A stretch of DNA of 64,000 nucleotides, from positions 682,001-746,000 of the forward strand of contig NZ_LKAQ01000001.1 of assembly GCF_001874525.1 (NCBI RefSeq), given 5' to 3'. The notes beneath the pieces are model-generated. The model ran no database searches, was not told the DNA's origin, and was given only the letters and a program-made list of their open reading frames with translations. Shown here piece after piece: positions 15,922-24,985 of this stretch. Position 1 is the stretch's first letter. Every line of letters begins with the position of its first letter. This stretch comes from Pseudodesulfovibrio hydrargyri. Its GTDB lineage: Bacteria; Desulfobacterota; Desulfovibrionia; Desulfovibrionales; Desulfovibrionaceae. The position numbers were made by a program, and so were the translations under genes.

Positions 15922-16845
15922 ATGCCCGAAACCGTCGCCATACTCCGGGTCCCGGAATACCGGACAAAACCCCTCGGCCAGGCCGTGGCCCTGCTCCTGG
16001 ACGCCATCGAATTCCACCCCGCTCCCGGCGACCGGGTGCTGGTCAAGCCGAACCTGGTCAACGGGAGCAATGCGGCCCGCTGCACGACCCACCCGCAGGT
16101 GGTCCGGGCGGCCTGTGCCTGGCTTCTGGACCACGGCGCCAAGGTCACCGTGGCCGACTCCCCGGCCTTCGGCCCCGCGTCCCACGTGGCCCGCGCCTCG
16201 GGACTGGAGGCGGCCCTGGCGGACCTCGGCCTCGAGGCAAGAAGCCTGGGCCGTCCCGCGCCCCTGCCCCTGACCCTGGGCGGGACCATCGGACTGTCCC
16301 GCGACGCCCTCGAGGCCGACCGCATCCTCAATCTGCCCAAGCTCAAGGTCCACTGCCAGATGACCGTGTCCGGCGCGGTCAAGAACCTGTTCGGCTGCGT
16401 GGTCGGGTTTCGCAAGGCGTTCGCCCACCACCGGCTGGGGCACAGCCACGCGATCTTCCGGTCCATGGTCATGGACGTGTACCGCGCCCTGCCCAGGACC
16501 ATGCACCTCATGGACGCGGTCGAGCCCATGCACAGGGACGGCCCCATCAAGGGCGAGCCGTTCCCCCTGGGCATGCTGGCCGCGTCGAGAAACGGCGTGG
16601 CCCTGGACACCATGGCCTGCTCCCTGCTTGGACTCTCTCCGGAGCAGGTTCCCCTGTGGGAGGAGGCCCGTACCCGAGGCATGGACGGCGCGGACCCTGC
16701 CCGGCTGGTCTACCCCCTGGAATCGCCCGAAGGGTTCGACACCGACGGGTTCATGCTTTCCGAGGCCCGCGAACTGTCCTTCGCGCCCATGCGACTTATC
16801 CGTGGACGGGTACGCAGCCTGTTGAAACATCTTGCAAAAAACTGA
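15922..16845 (+). CDS. DUF362 domain-containing protein
   Basis: About 307 aa from MPETVAILRVPEY. DUF362 features: LVKPNLV near the N-terminus, GAKVTVADSPAFG, ILNLPKLKVHCQMTVSGAVKNLFG and a late DTMACSLLGL segment. These proteins often carry an extra 4Fe-4S domain; this one does not. Function unknown. The start is uncertain: in-frame ATGs at 15895, 15910 and 15922 all lack a clear ribosome site, and I chose the one matching the family. hypF follows about 40 bases downstream on the same strand. Confidence 0.82.
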   Translation: MPETVAILRVPEYRTKPLGQAVALLLDAIEFHPAPGDRVLVKPNLVNGSNAARCTTHPQVVRAACAWLLDHGAKVTVADSPAFGPASHVARASGLEAALADLGLEARSLGRPAPLPLTLGGTIGLSRDALEADRILNLPKLKVHCQMTVSGAVKNLFGCVVGFRKAFAHHRLGHSHAIFRSMVMDVYRALPRTMHLMDAVEPMHRDGPIKGEPFPLGMLAASRNGVALDTMACSLLGLSPEQVPLWEEARTRGMDGADPARLVYPLESPEGFDTDGFMLSEARELSFAPMRLIRGRVRSLLKHLAKN

Positions 16846-16885
16846 TTCCCCTTGCGTAAAATAGTCTTGGACGGTATGCACAACC

Positions 16886-19204
16886 ATGACCATTCGGCAG
16901 CGTTTCACCATCACCGGCCAAGTGCAGGGAGTGGGGTTTCGGCCCTTTGTCTACCGCATCGCCCTTGACCACGGCGTCACCGGTTCGGTGAACAACTCCT
17001 CGGACGGGGTGCTCATCGAGGTGCAGGGCGACGCCGGGCAGGTGAGCGGGTTCGCCGAGGACCTGACCGGCAAGCTGCCGCCCCTGGCCCGCATCGTCAC
17101 CCTGGACTCCGAGGAGATGGACGCGGTGAAGTCCGAGGACGGCTTCATCATCCTCGAATCCACCAAGAGCGCGGGCCACTCCGTGCTCATCAGCCCGGAC
17201 GTGGCCACCTGCCGGGACTGCCTGAACGACATGCGCGATCCGGACAACCGGCGCTACCGCTACCCGTTCACCAACTGCACCAACTGTGGCCCGCGCTACA
17301 CCATCACGCGGTCCATCCCCTACGACCGGCCCCAGACCTCCATGGCCAAGTTCGCCCTGTGCCCGGAGTGCGGGGCCGAATACGCCGACCCGCTGGACCG
17401 GCGCTTCCATGCCCAGCCCAACGCCTGCCCGCGCTGCGGCCCGAGGGCCTGGCTGACCGACAGCGGCGGCATGGTCGTGGCCCAGGGCGACGAATCCCTG
17501 CGCAGGCTGGCCATCGAACTGGCGGCGGGCAAAATCGCGGCGGTCAAGGGGCTGGGCGGTTTCCACCTGGTCTGCGACGCGGGATCAACCGCGACCGTGG
17601 ACGAACTGCGCCGCCGCAAGCACCGCCCGGACAAACCCCTGGCCGTGATGGTCGCGGACATGGACACGGCCCGGCGGCTGGCCTGCGTCTCCCCGGCCGA
17701 GGAAGAGTGGCTGACCGGCATCCGCAGGCCCATCGTCCTGACGGCCAAGAAGCGCCCGTTCCCGCTGGCCGCAAGCGTGGCTCCGGACACGGATTTCGTC
17801 GGATTGATGCTGCCCTACACCCCGCTGCACCACATCCTGCTTCACGACTACGCCGAGCTCATGGGTTCCGAGGCCGCCCTGGTCATGACCTCGGGCAACA
17901 TGAGCTCCGAGCCCATCTGCCTGGACAACGACGAGGCCCTGGAGCGGCTGACCGACATCGCGGACATCTTTCTGTTCCACAACCGGGACATTCTCATCCG
18001 CACGGACGACTCGGTGGTCCGGGTCAACCCGGACTCGGACGAGCCGATCTTCATGCGCCGGGCGCGCGGCTTCGTGCCCTCCCCGGTCTTCCTGCCGGTC
18101 AAGGGGGAGACCGTGCTCGGCGTGGGGCCCGAGCTCAAATGCACCCTGACCCTGACCAAGGGGGACCAGGCCTTCACCAGCCAGCACATCGGCAACATGT
18201 CCAACCTGGAGACGCTTACGTTCCACAACGAGATCCGCGCCCATCTCGAAGACATTCTGCAGGTCGAACCCAGGCTCATCGTCCGCGACCTGCACCCGGA
18301 CTACATGACAACCTCCCTGGCCGAGGAACTGGGCCGGGAACGGGGCGTGCCTGTGGCCGCGCTGCAGCACCACTACGCCCACATCCACGCGGTCCTGGCC
18401 GAGAACAAATTCGACGGGCCGGTCATCGGCCTGGCCCTGGACGGCACGGGCTACGGCGAGGACGGGACCATCTGGGGCGGCGAGTGCCTGCTGGTGGACC
18501 CGCACCCCCTCGACCACCAGCGGCTGGCCCATTTCGCGCGCTTCCGGCTGCCCGGCGGCGAGGCCGCGGTCAGGGAGCCGTGGCGCATCGCCCAGGCCGC
18601 CCTGTGGGAGATCGGCGTGAAGGAGCCGGGTGCGTACGCCTGGCCGTGGCTGAAGGATTTCGAGGCCGAGAGCCGCTTTGTGCCGCAGATGCTCGAAAAG
18701 GGACTGAACGCGCCGCTGACGTCGAGTTGCGGCAGGCTATTCGACGCGGTGGCCGCCCTGTGCGGCCTGACCAGCGCCATCTCCTACGAGGGGCAGGCGG
18801 CCATTCTCCTGGAAAAGGCCCAGGACATGGACGAGGCCGGGGCGTACCCCTGCCCGCTCAGGTCCGACGACCCGGTCGCCCTGGACACGTTGTCCCTGGT
18901 GGCGGCCGCCCTGGACGACCTGGAGAACGGCGTTTCCGTGGGCAAAATCGCCCGGCGCTTCCACCTGGGACTGATCAACGGGCTGACCGAGATGGCCTTC
19001 TCCTTCTCCATGCTCCTGGACATCCACCACGTGGCCTTGTCCGGCGGGGTCATGCAGAACCTGACCCTGGCCCGCGAATTGCCCCTGGCCCTCCAGGGCG
19101 CGGGTCTGCTATCCTTGGTCCATACCCAGCTGCCGCCCAACGACGGGTGCATTTCCCTGGGCCAGGCGGCGTGGGGACTGCGCAAGCTGCTCAACGAACC
19201 ATAG
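16886..19204 (+). CDS. hypF: Carbamoyltransferase HypF
   Basis: 772 aa, NiFe-hydrogenase maturation. It transfers carbamoyl from carbamoyl phosphate to HypE on the way to the CN ligands of the active site. Domains: acylphosphatase (QVQGVGFRPFVYR), two zinc fingers (CRDCLNDM...NCTNCGPRYT; CPECGAEY...ACPRCGP), YrdC-like domain (KPLAVMVADM) and Kae1-like kinase domain (HHYAHIHAVLAE, LALDGTGYGEDGTIWGGE). Length is normal. It implies a NiFe hydrogenase, expected for a sulfate reducer. No other hyp gene is in the window. Confidence 0.97.
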   Translation: MTIRQRFTITGQVQGVGFRPFVYRIALDHGVTGSVNNSSDGVLIEVQGDAGQVSGFAEDLTGKLPPLARIVTLDSEEMDAVKSEDGFIILESTKSAGHSVLISPDVATCRDCLNDMRDPDNRRYRYPFTNCTNCGPRYTITRSIPYDRPQTSMAKFALCPECGAEYADPLDRRFHAQPNACPRCGPRAWLTDSGGMVVAQGDESLRRLAIELAAGKIAAVKGLGGFHLVCDAGSTATVDELRRRKHRPDKPLAVMVADMDTARRLACVSPAEEEWLTGIRRPIVLTAKKRPFPLAASVAPDTDFVGLMLPYTPLHHILLHDYAELMGSEAALVMTSGNMSSEPICLDNDEALERLTDIADIFLFHNRDILIRTDDSVVRVNPDSDEPIFMRRARGFVPSPVFLPVKGETVLGVGPELKCTLTLTKGDQAFTSQHIGNMSNLETLTFHNEIRAHLEDILQVEPRLIVRDLHPDYMTTSLAEELGRERGVPVAALQHHYAHIHAVLAENKFDGPVIGLALDGTGYGEDGTIWGGECLLVDPHPLDHQRLAHFARFRLPGGEAAVREPWRIAQAALWEIGVKEPGAYAWPWLKDFEAESRFVPQMLEKGLNAPLTSSCGRLFDAVAALCGLTSAISYEGQAAILLEKAQDMDEAGAYPCPLRSDDPVALDTLSLVAAALDDLENGVSVGKIARRFHLGLINGLTEMAFSFSMLLDIHHVALSGGVMQNLTLARELPLALQGAGLLSLVHTQLPPNDGCISLGQAAWGLRKLLNEP

Positions 19205-19213
19205 GGAGGGACC

Positions 19214-19924
19214 ATGCCCCGGAGACTGACGCTGCCGACCATCCTTTTCCTGTTGCTCGGCCCGTCAACGCTCTGGGCCGCCCCGCTCTGCTCCCCGCCG
19301 GTCCTGGGCGCGGTGACCATCGGGGAACGGACGCCCGGATTCAAGGTGGACGCCGAATACCCGGTCCTCTGCCGGGCCGAGCCCACCCGGGCCGTGCGCG
19401 ACTACGTGTCCGGGACCGTCCACGAGTTCAAGAAGACCGACCCGGACCACGACCTGCACCGCTTTCCCCATCCCTATGAACTGATCACCCGGTACGCGGT
19501 CTGGGCCACGCCCGGCGGCCGCTACATCTCGGTCAAGCTGCACGTCATGGCCTACACCGGCGGGGCCCATCCCAACAACTGGCCCATGACCTGGGTCTTC
19601 GACATGGAGGACGGCGGCGAGATCACCCTGGACCGCCTGTTCCCGGACCGCGAGGCGGCCCTGGCCAAAGTGTCCGGCCTGTGCCGCGAGGTCCTGTCCG
19701 GGTCGCTGGGCGGCATGCTCGTGCCGGACATGCTCGACGCGGGCCTCACGCCCACTGCCGACAACTTCAGCCGCTTCGTCCTGACCCGCGAGGGCGTGGC
19801 CTTCTTTTTCGGTCCCTACCAGGTGGCCCCCTACGCGGCGGGCGAACAGGTGGTGACCATCCCCTACGACCGCCTGGGCGGGCTCATGGCCCCGGGTATC
19901 GCGTCCACGGCGAGGGGGGACTGA
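19214..19924 (+). CDS. Secreted DUF3298/DUF4163-like protein
   Basis: 236 aa with a clean signal peptide (about residues 1-22, hydrophobic core LPTILFLLLGPSTLWA). The mature part has two halves: a beta-rich half with VKLHVMAYTGGAHPN, then a C-terminal FVLTREGVAFFFGPYQVAPYAAG segment. Both are typical of the RsiV/PdaC-like DUF3298 region, which binds lysozyme or acts on peptidoglycan in some relatives. It starts 9 bases after hypF, with GGGAGGG between, so it is co-transcribed though unrelated in function. Confidence 0.8.
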   Translation: MPRRLTLPTILFLLLGPSTLWAAPLCSPPVLGAVTIGERTPGFKVDAEYPVLCRAEPTRAVRDYVSGTVHEFKKTDPDHDLHRFPHPYELITRYAVWATPGGRYISVKLHVMAYTGGAHPNNWPMTWVFDMEDGGEITLDRLFPDREAALAKVSGLCREVLSGSLGGMLVPDMLDAGLTPTADNFSRFVLTREGVAFFFGPYQVAPYAAGEQVVTIPYDRLGGLMAPGIASTARGD

Positions 19925-19975
19925 CGGCCGATGCGCCGCGACCGGAGATCAGTCCGCCATCCGCCGGTGGACGTC

Positions 19976-20007
19976 AAAAAAGGGCCCGGCGCACGCCGGG
20001 CCCTTTT
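19976..20007. terminator. Bidirectional terminator
   Basis: AAAAAAGGGCCCGGC-GCAC-GCCGGGCCCTTTT, perfect 9-bp GC stem with A and T tracts on both sides, between convergent genes. Confidence 0.85.
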
Positions 20008-20019
20008 GGCTTCCCGATG

Positions 20020-22191
20020 TCAGAACCGTTCCAGGTCTTCGTCCGAATCGTCATCGGGGCCGGCGTCCGAGACGGGCGGCAAGGCCCTGGGCCGCCCGGA
20101 ATCGTCCGGCCTGACGGTGCCCGCCAGGTCGAAGAACCTGATCGTACTCTGCAATTGCATGGCCTGGCCCGACAGTTCCTCCGCGGTGGAGGCCAGTTCC
20201 TCCGAGGCCGAGGCGTTCTGCTGGATGGCCTGGTCCAGCCCCTGGATGCCGGTGTTGATCTGACCGGCCCCAAGTGACTGCTCGGCGCTGGCCGCCGAAA
20301 TCTCCTGGATCAACTCGGAGGTCCGCTGGATGTCCGGGACCATCTTGGACAGCATCTCCCCGGCCCGCTCGGCCACGGCCACGGAATTGGTGGACAGCTC
20401 GCTGATCTCGGCCGCGGCCTTGCCGCTGCGCTCGGCCAGCTTGCGCACCTCGGCCGCGACCACGGCGAATCCCTTGCCCTGCTCCCCGGCCCGGGCCGCC
20501 TCGATGGCCGCGTTCAGGGCCAGCAGGTTGGTCTGCCGGGCGATCTCCTCGATGATGGATATCTTCTCCGCGATGTCGCGCATGGCCTGCACGGTCTCGC
20601 CCACTGCCCGGCCGCCCTCCTCGGCGTCGCCGCTGGCCTGGCGCGAGATGGACTCGGTCTTGGAAGCGTTTTCGGAATTCTGCTGGATGGAGCCCACGAT
20701 CTGCTCCACGCTGGCCGAGACCTCCTCCACCCCGGCGGCCTGCTGGTTGGCCCCCTCGGCCACCAGCACGGCGGTGGCGTTGAGCTCCTCCGCCCCGGCG
20801 GTCACGCTGGAGGCCGCGTCCGACACGGTCGAGACCACCTCCACCAGCTTCTCGGACATGGCCCGCATGGCCCCGTATACCGAACCGGCCTTCCTGCTTC
20901 CGTCGAACCGGACGCCGAGCTTGCCGTTCGCGATGAGCCGGGTGATGCGCACCAGCTCCATGGGGTCGGTGCCAAGCTGGCCGAGCACGCCGCGCACGAT
21001 GAACACGGCGAAGACCAGGCTCAGGACTATGGCCACCAGCCCGATGACCATGGCCATGCGGCCCAGCCACACGGCCCTGTCGCCGACCTCCACGGCCCGT
21101 TCCCCGGCCAGCCGCGCCCCCTCGCTCGAAAGATGCTCCACCAGGGGCTCAATGGCGTGCACCGCCGTGCGCATGCGCTCGGTGACCTCCTTGATGCGCG
21201 AGTCCTCGGCCACCAGGGCGTCGAAGGAGGCGGCGTACGCCTTGACCATCTCCCCGGCCTCGCGCACGTACTTTTGGTCCGCCCCGGACCGTTCGAAGGC
21301 GGCGACCAGCTTGTCCAGGCTGGCGTGGGTCTTGCGCACGTACTTCCCGTCGCCGCGCAACAGATAGTCCTTCTCGCCGCGGCGGACCATGAGCAGGAGC
21401 CCCTTGACGTCGGGCACGAACACCGAATCCAGGATCTTTTCCAGGGCTTCGGCGGTCTCGCGCACGACTTGGTAATCGGGATCGGAACGGGTGGCGCGGA
21501 AGCTGTCGAAGGCCGCGCGGTAATCGGCCAGCGACTTGCCCGCGTCGTCGAGCAGCGCGCTCTTCTCCTTCAGATCCAAATCGTGCTCGAAGCGGTCCAT
21601 GGCGTCCAGCAGCCGTTTCAGGTAGCGGTCCGCGCCGGTTCGATGAAAATCCTTTTCCCAGCGGCGCATGAAAAGCATGTCGATGTACAGGTCCTGGACC
21701 TGATGCCGCTCGAAGGCGGCCTCGGCCGCATGGACCACGTCCCGAAAAGCGCCCTGCAGCCCCGTGTCCGGGGTCAGGCCGCGCCGCTCCCAGGCCGCGA
21801 CCAGTTCCAGGAAGGCGGCCTTGTACTCGACGGCGGCCGATTCCACGGACCGCGCCCGGGCCGCCAGATCCGGCTGGCCGATGGCCTCGGCCAGGGGAAT
21901 CACGGCCGAGGCGTGCTCGTTCACACGGGCCAGGTTGGATTCGAAGTCCGTGAGATATTTCCTGTCCAGCCGAAGGAGAAAGTCCTTCTCGTTGCGGCGG
22001 CATTGCAGCATGGCTATCTCGGCCTGCCGGGCGCGGGCGCTGATGGCCACCTGCTCGCCCAGCAGCCGGTCGAACCCCCGCACTGAGACAGTGTTGGCGT
22101 ATTGGTACAGGCCGACCACGACGAGCAGCAACAGACTGGCCGTGCCGAAGCCGAACAATAGTTTGGTCCTGAGTTTCAGGGCGTGAAACAT
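20020..22191 (-). CDS. Methyl-accepting chemotaxis protein with large helical sensor
   Basis: 723 aa from the ATG at 22191 (GGAG upstream). Membrane segment about 10-32, an all-helical periplasmic sensor of about 340 residues with two similar halves (helical bimodular type; [15 protein letters not shown] and [15 protein letters not shown]), second membrane segment about 374-400, HAMP, then the signalling coiled coil with hairpin tip [20 protein letters not shown]. Acidic tail ending DLERF. The repeated xEKDxLLR motif suggests two ligand sites. Monocistronic. It has a paralogue at 24986. Confidence 0.93.
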   Translation of the reverse strand: MFHALKLRTKLLFGFGTASLLLLVVVGLYQYANTVSVRGFDRLLGEQVAISARARQAEIAMLQCRRNEKDFLLRLDRKYLTDFESNLARVNEHASAVIPLAEAIGQPDLAARARSVESAAVEYKAAFLELVAAWERRGLTPDTGLQGAFRDVVHAAEAAFERHQVQDLYIDMLFMRRWEKDFHRTGADRYLKRLLDAMDRFEHDLDLKEKSALLDDAGKSLADYRAAFDSFRATRSDPDYQVVRETAEALEKILDSVFVPDVKGLLLMVRRGEKDYLLRGDGKYVRKTHASLDKLVAAFERSGADQKYVREAGEMVKAYAASFDALVAEDSRIKEVTERMRTAVHAIEPLVEHLSSEGARLAGERAVEVGDRAVWLGRMAMVIGLVAIVLSLVFAVFIVRGVLGQLGTDPMELVRITRLIANGKLGVRFDGSRKAGSVYGAMRAMSEKLVEVVSTVSDAASSVTAGAEELNATAVLVAEGANQQAAGVEEVSASVEQIVGSIQQNSENASKTESISRQASGDAEEGGRAVGETVQAMRDIAEKISIIEEIARQTNLLALNAAIEAARAGEQGKGFAVVAAEVRKLAERSGKAAAEISELSTNSVAVAERAGEMLSKMVPDIQRTSELIQEISAASAEQSLGAGQINTGIQGLDQAIQQNASASEELASTAEELSGQAMQLQSTIRFFDLAGTVRPDDSGRPRALPPVSDAGPDDDSDEDLERF

Positions 22192-22298
22192 GAAAATCTC
22201 CTTCCTGGGGATGACAATGGTATTAATCACTCATCAGACAGGAACACATCTCCATCCATTATATTAATGTTACGATATGGTTACGAAATACGCGGACA

Positions 22299-22332
22299 CA
22301 AAAAAACGGGCCGGGGAAACTCCCCGGCCCGT
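22299..22332 (-). terminator. Terminator of serA
   Basis: Minus strand: ACGGGCCGGGGA / TCCCCGGCCCGT stem, GTT loop, then TTTTTTT; 24 bases after the serA stop. Confidence 0.9.
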
Positions 22333-22355
22333 CTGACTTCGGATGCGCGCCCGGA

Positions 22356-23540
22356 TCAGATGGTCACGCGGTTTACGCCCTGAATGGAGCTCAGGGCCTT
22401 GCGGACCGTCTCGTCGGGCCTGGAGTGGACCATGTACACGGTCTGGACCTGTCCGCCGAGCTTGCGGGAGTTGTTCTCCCGGATATTCACGCCCATTTCG
22501 CCCATGAGGGTGCCGAACTTGCCGAACATGCCGGGCTTGTCCTCGTGGGTGATGAAGATGGTGTAGACGTCGGCCCCCTCCTCCTCCACGGTCTCGCCCA
22601 CGTTCACGGAATTGCCGTATTCGCCGCGCTTGAGGTAGCCGGTGACCACCTCGGCAATCTCCAGGCCGGTGCGGATGGTCGCGTTGCTGGTGGACGCGCC
22701 CAGGTGCGCGGACATGACGATGTTGTCCAGTTCCTGAAGCCTGTTCGCGAAGGGCAGCCCCTCACGCTTGGGTTCGGTCTCGTAGCAGTCAAGCGCCGCG
22801 CCCGCGATCCGCCCGGTTTTGAGGGCGTGGTACAGGGCGTCCTCGGACACGTTTTTGCCGCGCGAGGCGTTGATCAGGAAAGCGGTGTCCTTCATCTGCG
22901 CGAACTCCGCCTCCGTGATGACCGGGTCATCGCCGCCGCAGTGCAGGGACACGAAGTCGGACTTGCCGAGCAGCTCCGGGATGGTGTCCACGTATGTCAG
23001 GGGCGCGTCGATGGACCGGCGGAGGTCGTAGCCCAGGACCTTCATGCCCAGCGCCGAGGCCTTGGCCGCCAGGGCCTGGCCGATGCGGCCGCAGCCGATG
23101 ATGCCCAGCGTCTTGCCGAACAGCTCCACGCCCTTGAAACGCTTCTTGTGCCAGGTGCCGCTCATGAGGGCGCTGTGGGCGAACGGCACTCTGCGGGCGA
23201 TGGCGAACATCAGCCCCAGGGCGTGCTCGGCCGTGGCGTTGGTGTTGCCGTTGGGCGCGAACTTGACGATCACGCCCAGCTCCTTGGCCGCCTCCAGGTC
23301 GATGTTGTCCGTGCCCACGCCGCCCCGGCCGACGATCTTGAGCTTGCCCCCGTCCCTCACCCCGGCCTCGAGCAGGGCCCGGGTGACTTTGGTGGCCGAG
23401 CGCACGAGCAGGGCGTCGAAGGAGCCTATCTCGCTGAGGAGGTCGTCCTCGTCGCGTTTCTCGGTCTCCACGGTGAAGCCCTGCTGCTTCAAATACTTCC
23501 GCGCCTCCTCCACAATGCCGTCGTTGGCAAGTATCCGCAT
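22356..23540 (-). CDS. serA: D-3-phosphoglycerate dehydrogenase
   Basis: 394 aa. First step of serine synthesis (3-phosphoglycerate to 3-phosphohydroxypyruvate, NAD). Substrate-binding start, NAD fold GIIGCGRIGQA, catalytic Arg in NASRGK, Glu in DCYETEP and His in SAHLGAST. The C-terminal about 75 residues form an ACT-like domain (TIFITHEDKPGMFGKFGTL), probably for serine feedback. No intervening ASB domain, so it is the short type. It lies 36 bases downstream of the class V aminotransferase, so the two look like one operon. Confidence 0.93.
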   Translation of the reverse strand: MRILANDGIVEEARKYLKQQGFTVETEKRDEDDLLSEIGSFDALLVRSATKVTRALLEAGVRDGGKLKIVGRGGVGTDNIDLEAAKELGVIVKFAPNGNTNATAEHALGLMFAIARRVPFAHSALMSGTWHKKRFKGVELFGKTLGIIGCGRIGQALAAKASALGMKVLGYDLRRSIDAPLTYVDTIPELLGKSDFVSLHCGGDDPVITEAEFAQMKDTAFLINASRGKNVSEDALYHALKTGRIAGAALDCYETEPKREGLPFANRLQELDNIVMSAHLGASTSNATIRTGLEIAEVVTGYLKRGEYGNSVNVGETVEEEGADVYTIFITHEDKPGMFGKFGTLMGEMGVNIRENNSRKLGGQVQTVYMVHSRPDETVRKALSSIQGVNRVTI

Positions 23541-23576
23541 ACGCTCCTCCCCATGCCATGTTTTTATGGCAGACGG

Positions 23577-24716
23577 TTACAACTTCCTCAGCGCCTCCTC
23601 GAGCTTGCCCAGGTAGGCCGCGAGCATGTCGGGCGTGATGTCGCCCATGTGACCCACGCGGAAAACCAGGCGGCGGCCAGCTCCCTCCAGGGCGGCGTTC
23701 AGCTTCCCGTAGCCCGGGTCCATGAGATAGCCCTCGCCGCGCAGGGCCTCCTTCACGCCGTTCTTGAGCTGGGCCACGGTCACGCCCTCGGGGCAGAGCA
23801 CGGTGGACACGGTGGGCGAACGGTACCCTTCGGGGGCGAACATATCAAAGCCGTCGAGCCCGGCGACCCACTTCTCCACCTGGCCGCGCATGGCCGCGTG
23901 GCGGGCGAACCGGTTCTCGATGCCCTCCTCGTTGACGATGCGGTCGAGCTGATACCACATCTGGTTGATCAGGCAGGTGTTCGGGGTGGTCAGGGTCTGG
24001 TTCTTGCGGGCCTTGTCCAGGTGCTTGGTGAGGTCGTGATGGTGGCCCTTGTTCGTCACCCTTTCGGCCTTTTCCTCGGCCTCCTTCGAGACGAAGCCGA
24101 TGCCGAATCCGGCGGGCAGGCCCAGCGACTTCTGGGTGGCCGTGGAATACATGGCGGCCCCGGAGTCGGACAAATCGAGCGGAGCGCCGCCGTAGATGGA
24201 CACGCCGTCCACCAGGGGCATGGCCCCGTGCCTGCGGACCAGCCCGCACACGGCCTTCATGTCGTTGACCACGCCGGTGGAGGTCTCGTTGTGGGTGAAG
24301 GAGACCACTTCGGGCTTGAGTTCCTTGAGCTTGTCCTCGAGCACGTTCAGGTCGACGGCCGTGCCGTAGTCGAACTTGAGGTTTTCACACTTCTTGCCGT
24401 TGGACGCGGCCAGGTTGTAGTAGAGGTCGCCGAACGCGCCCACGGACACGTTCAGGATGGTCTCGCCGTCGGCCACCAGGGAGCGTACCGAAGTCTCCAT
24501 GGCCGTGGACCCGGAGCCCAGACAGAGGATCGGCTCAAAGTCGTCGCCGCACCCGGCGAGCTTGCGCAGATTTTCCCGGATGGGCACGCAACGCAGGTCG
24601 TTTTCCGCGTCGCGATGCCCGAACTCGGGCAACAGGGCCGCCTCCTTGACATCCTGGCGGATGTAGGTCGGCCCGGTGATGAACAGTTTCAGAGGCGCGA
24701 AAGTCGGCTTGCTCAT
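23577..24716 (-). CDS. Class V aminotransferase (alanine-glyoxylate/serine type)
   Basis: 379 aa PLP enzyme. Fold-type I features: GSGSTAMETSVRSL near residue 70, Asp in PLVDGVSIYGGAP, and the Schiff-base Lys in TATQKSLGLPAG. C-terminal small domain with GHMGDITPDM. Relatives act as serine-pyruvate, alanine-glyoxylate or phosphoserine aminotransferases. Being directly upstream of serA suggests it performs the phosphoserine step or another serine/glycine step; the sequence does not decide between them. No SerC of the usual type is in the window. Confidence 0.85.
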   Translation of the reverse strand: MSKPTFAPLKLFITGPTYIRQDVKEAALLPEFGHRDAENDLRCVPIRENLRKLAGCGDDFEPILCLGSGSTAMETSVRSLVADGETILNVSVGAFGDLYYNLAASNGKKCENLKFDYGTAVDLNVLEDKLKELKPEVVSFTHNETSTGVVNDMKAVCGLVRRHGAMPLVDGVSIYGGAPLDLSDSGAAMYSTATQKSLGLPAGFGIGFVSKEAEEKAERVTNKGHHHDLTKHLDKARKNQTLTTPNTCLINQMWYQLDRIVNEEGIENRFARHAAMRGQVEKWVAGLDGFDMFAPEGYRSPTVSTVLCPEGVTVAQLKNGVKEALRGEGYLMDPGYGKLNAALEGAGRRLVFRVGHMGDITPDMLAAYLGKLEEALRKL

Positions 24717-24985
24717 AGTCTCTACCCTTCAGTGATTGTGACGAAAAGATACGTCGGTCCATACCATGAAAAATGTTTTCGATCAGTATAACGGGCCGGG
24801 CCGAAAGGCAAGACGGACGGGCCCGCCCGGCCCTCTTTCCCGCACGGACTGTTCCCGAAAACGCGCCCCGCACGTAACGGGATGCAATTTATAATATCGT
24901 CGATCCGACTTGGCGTGAACACTATGCCCGACGCGGCGTCATACGCCGGATATTCGCAACAGCCAATCCCGTCGGGAGAACGACC

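Noticed and set aside
24880..24900. TATAAT as a chemoreceptor promoter
   Set aside because: No matching -35 or sigma28-type element at a proper distance, so it is mentioned only in the gene entry.
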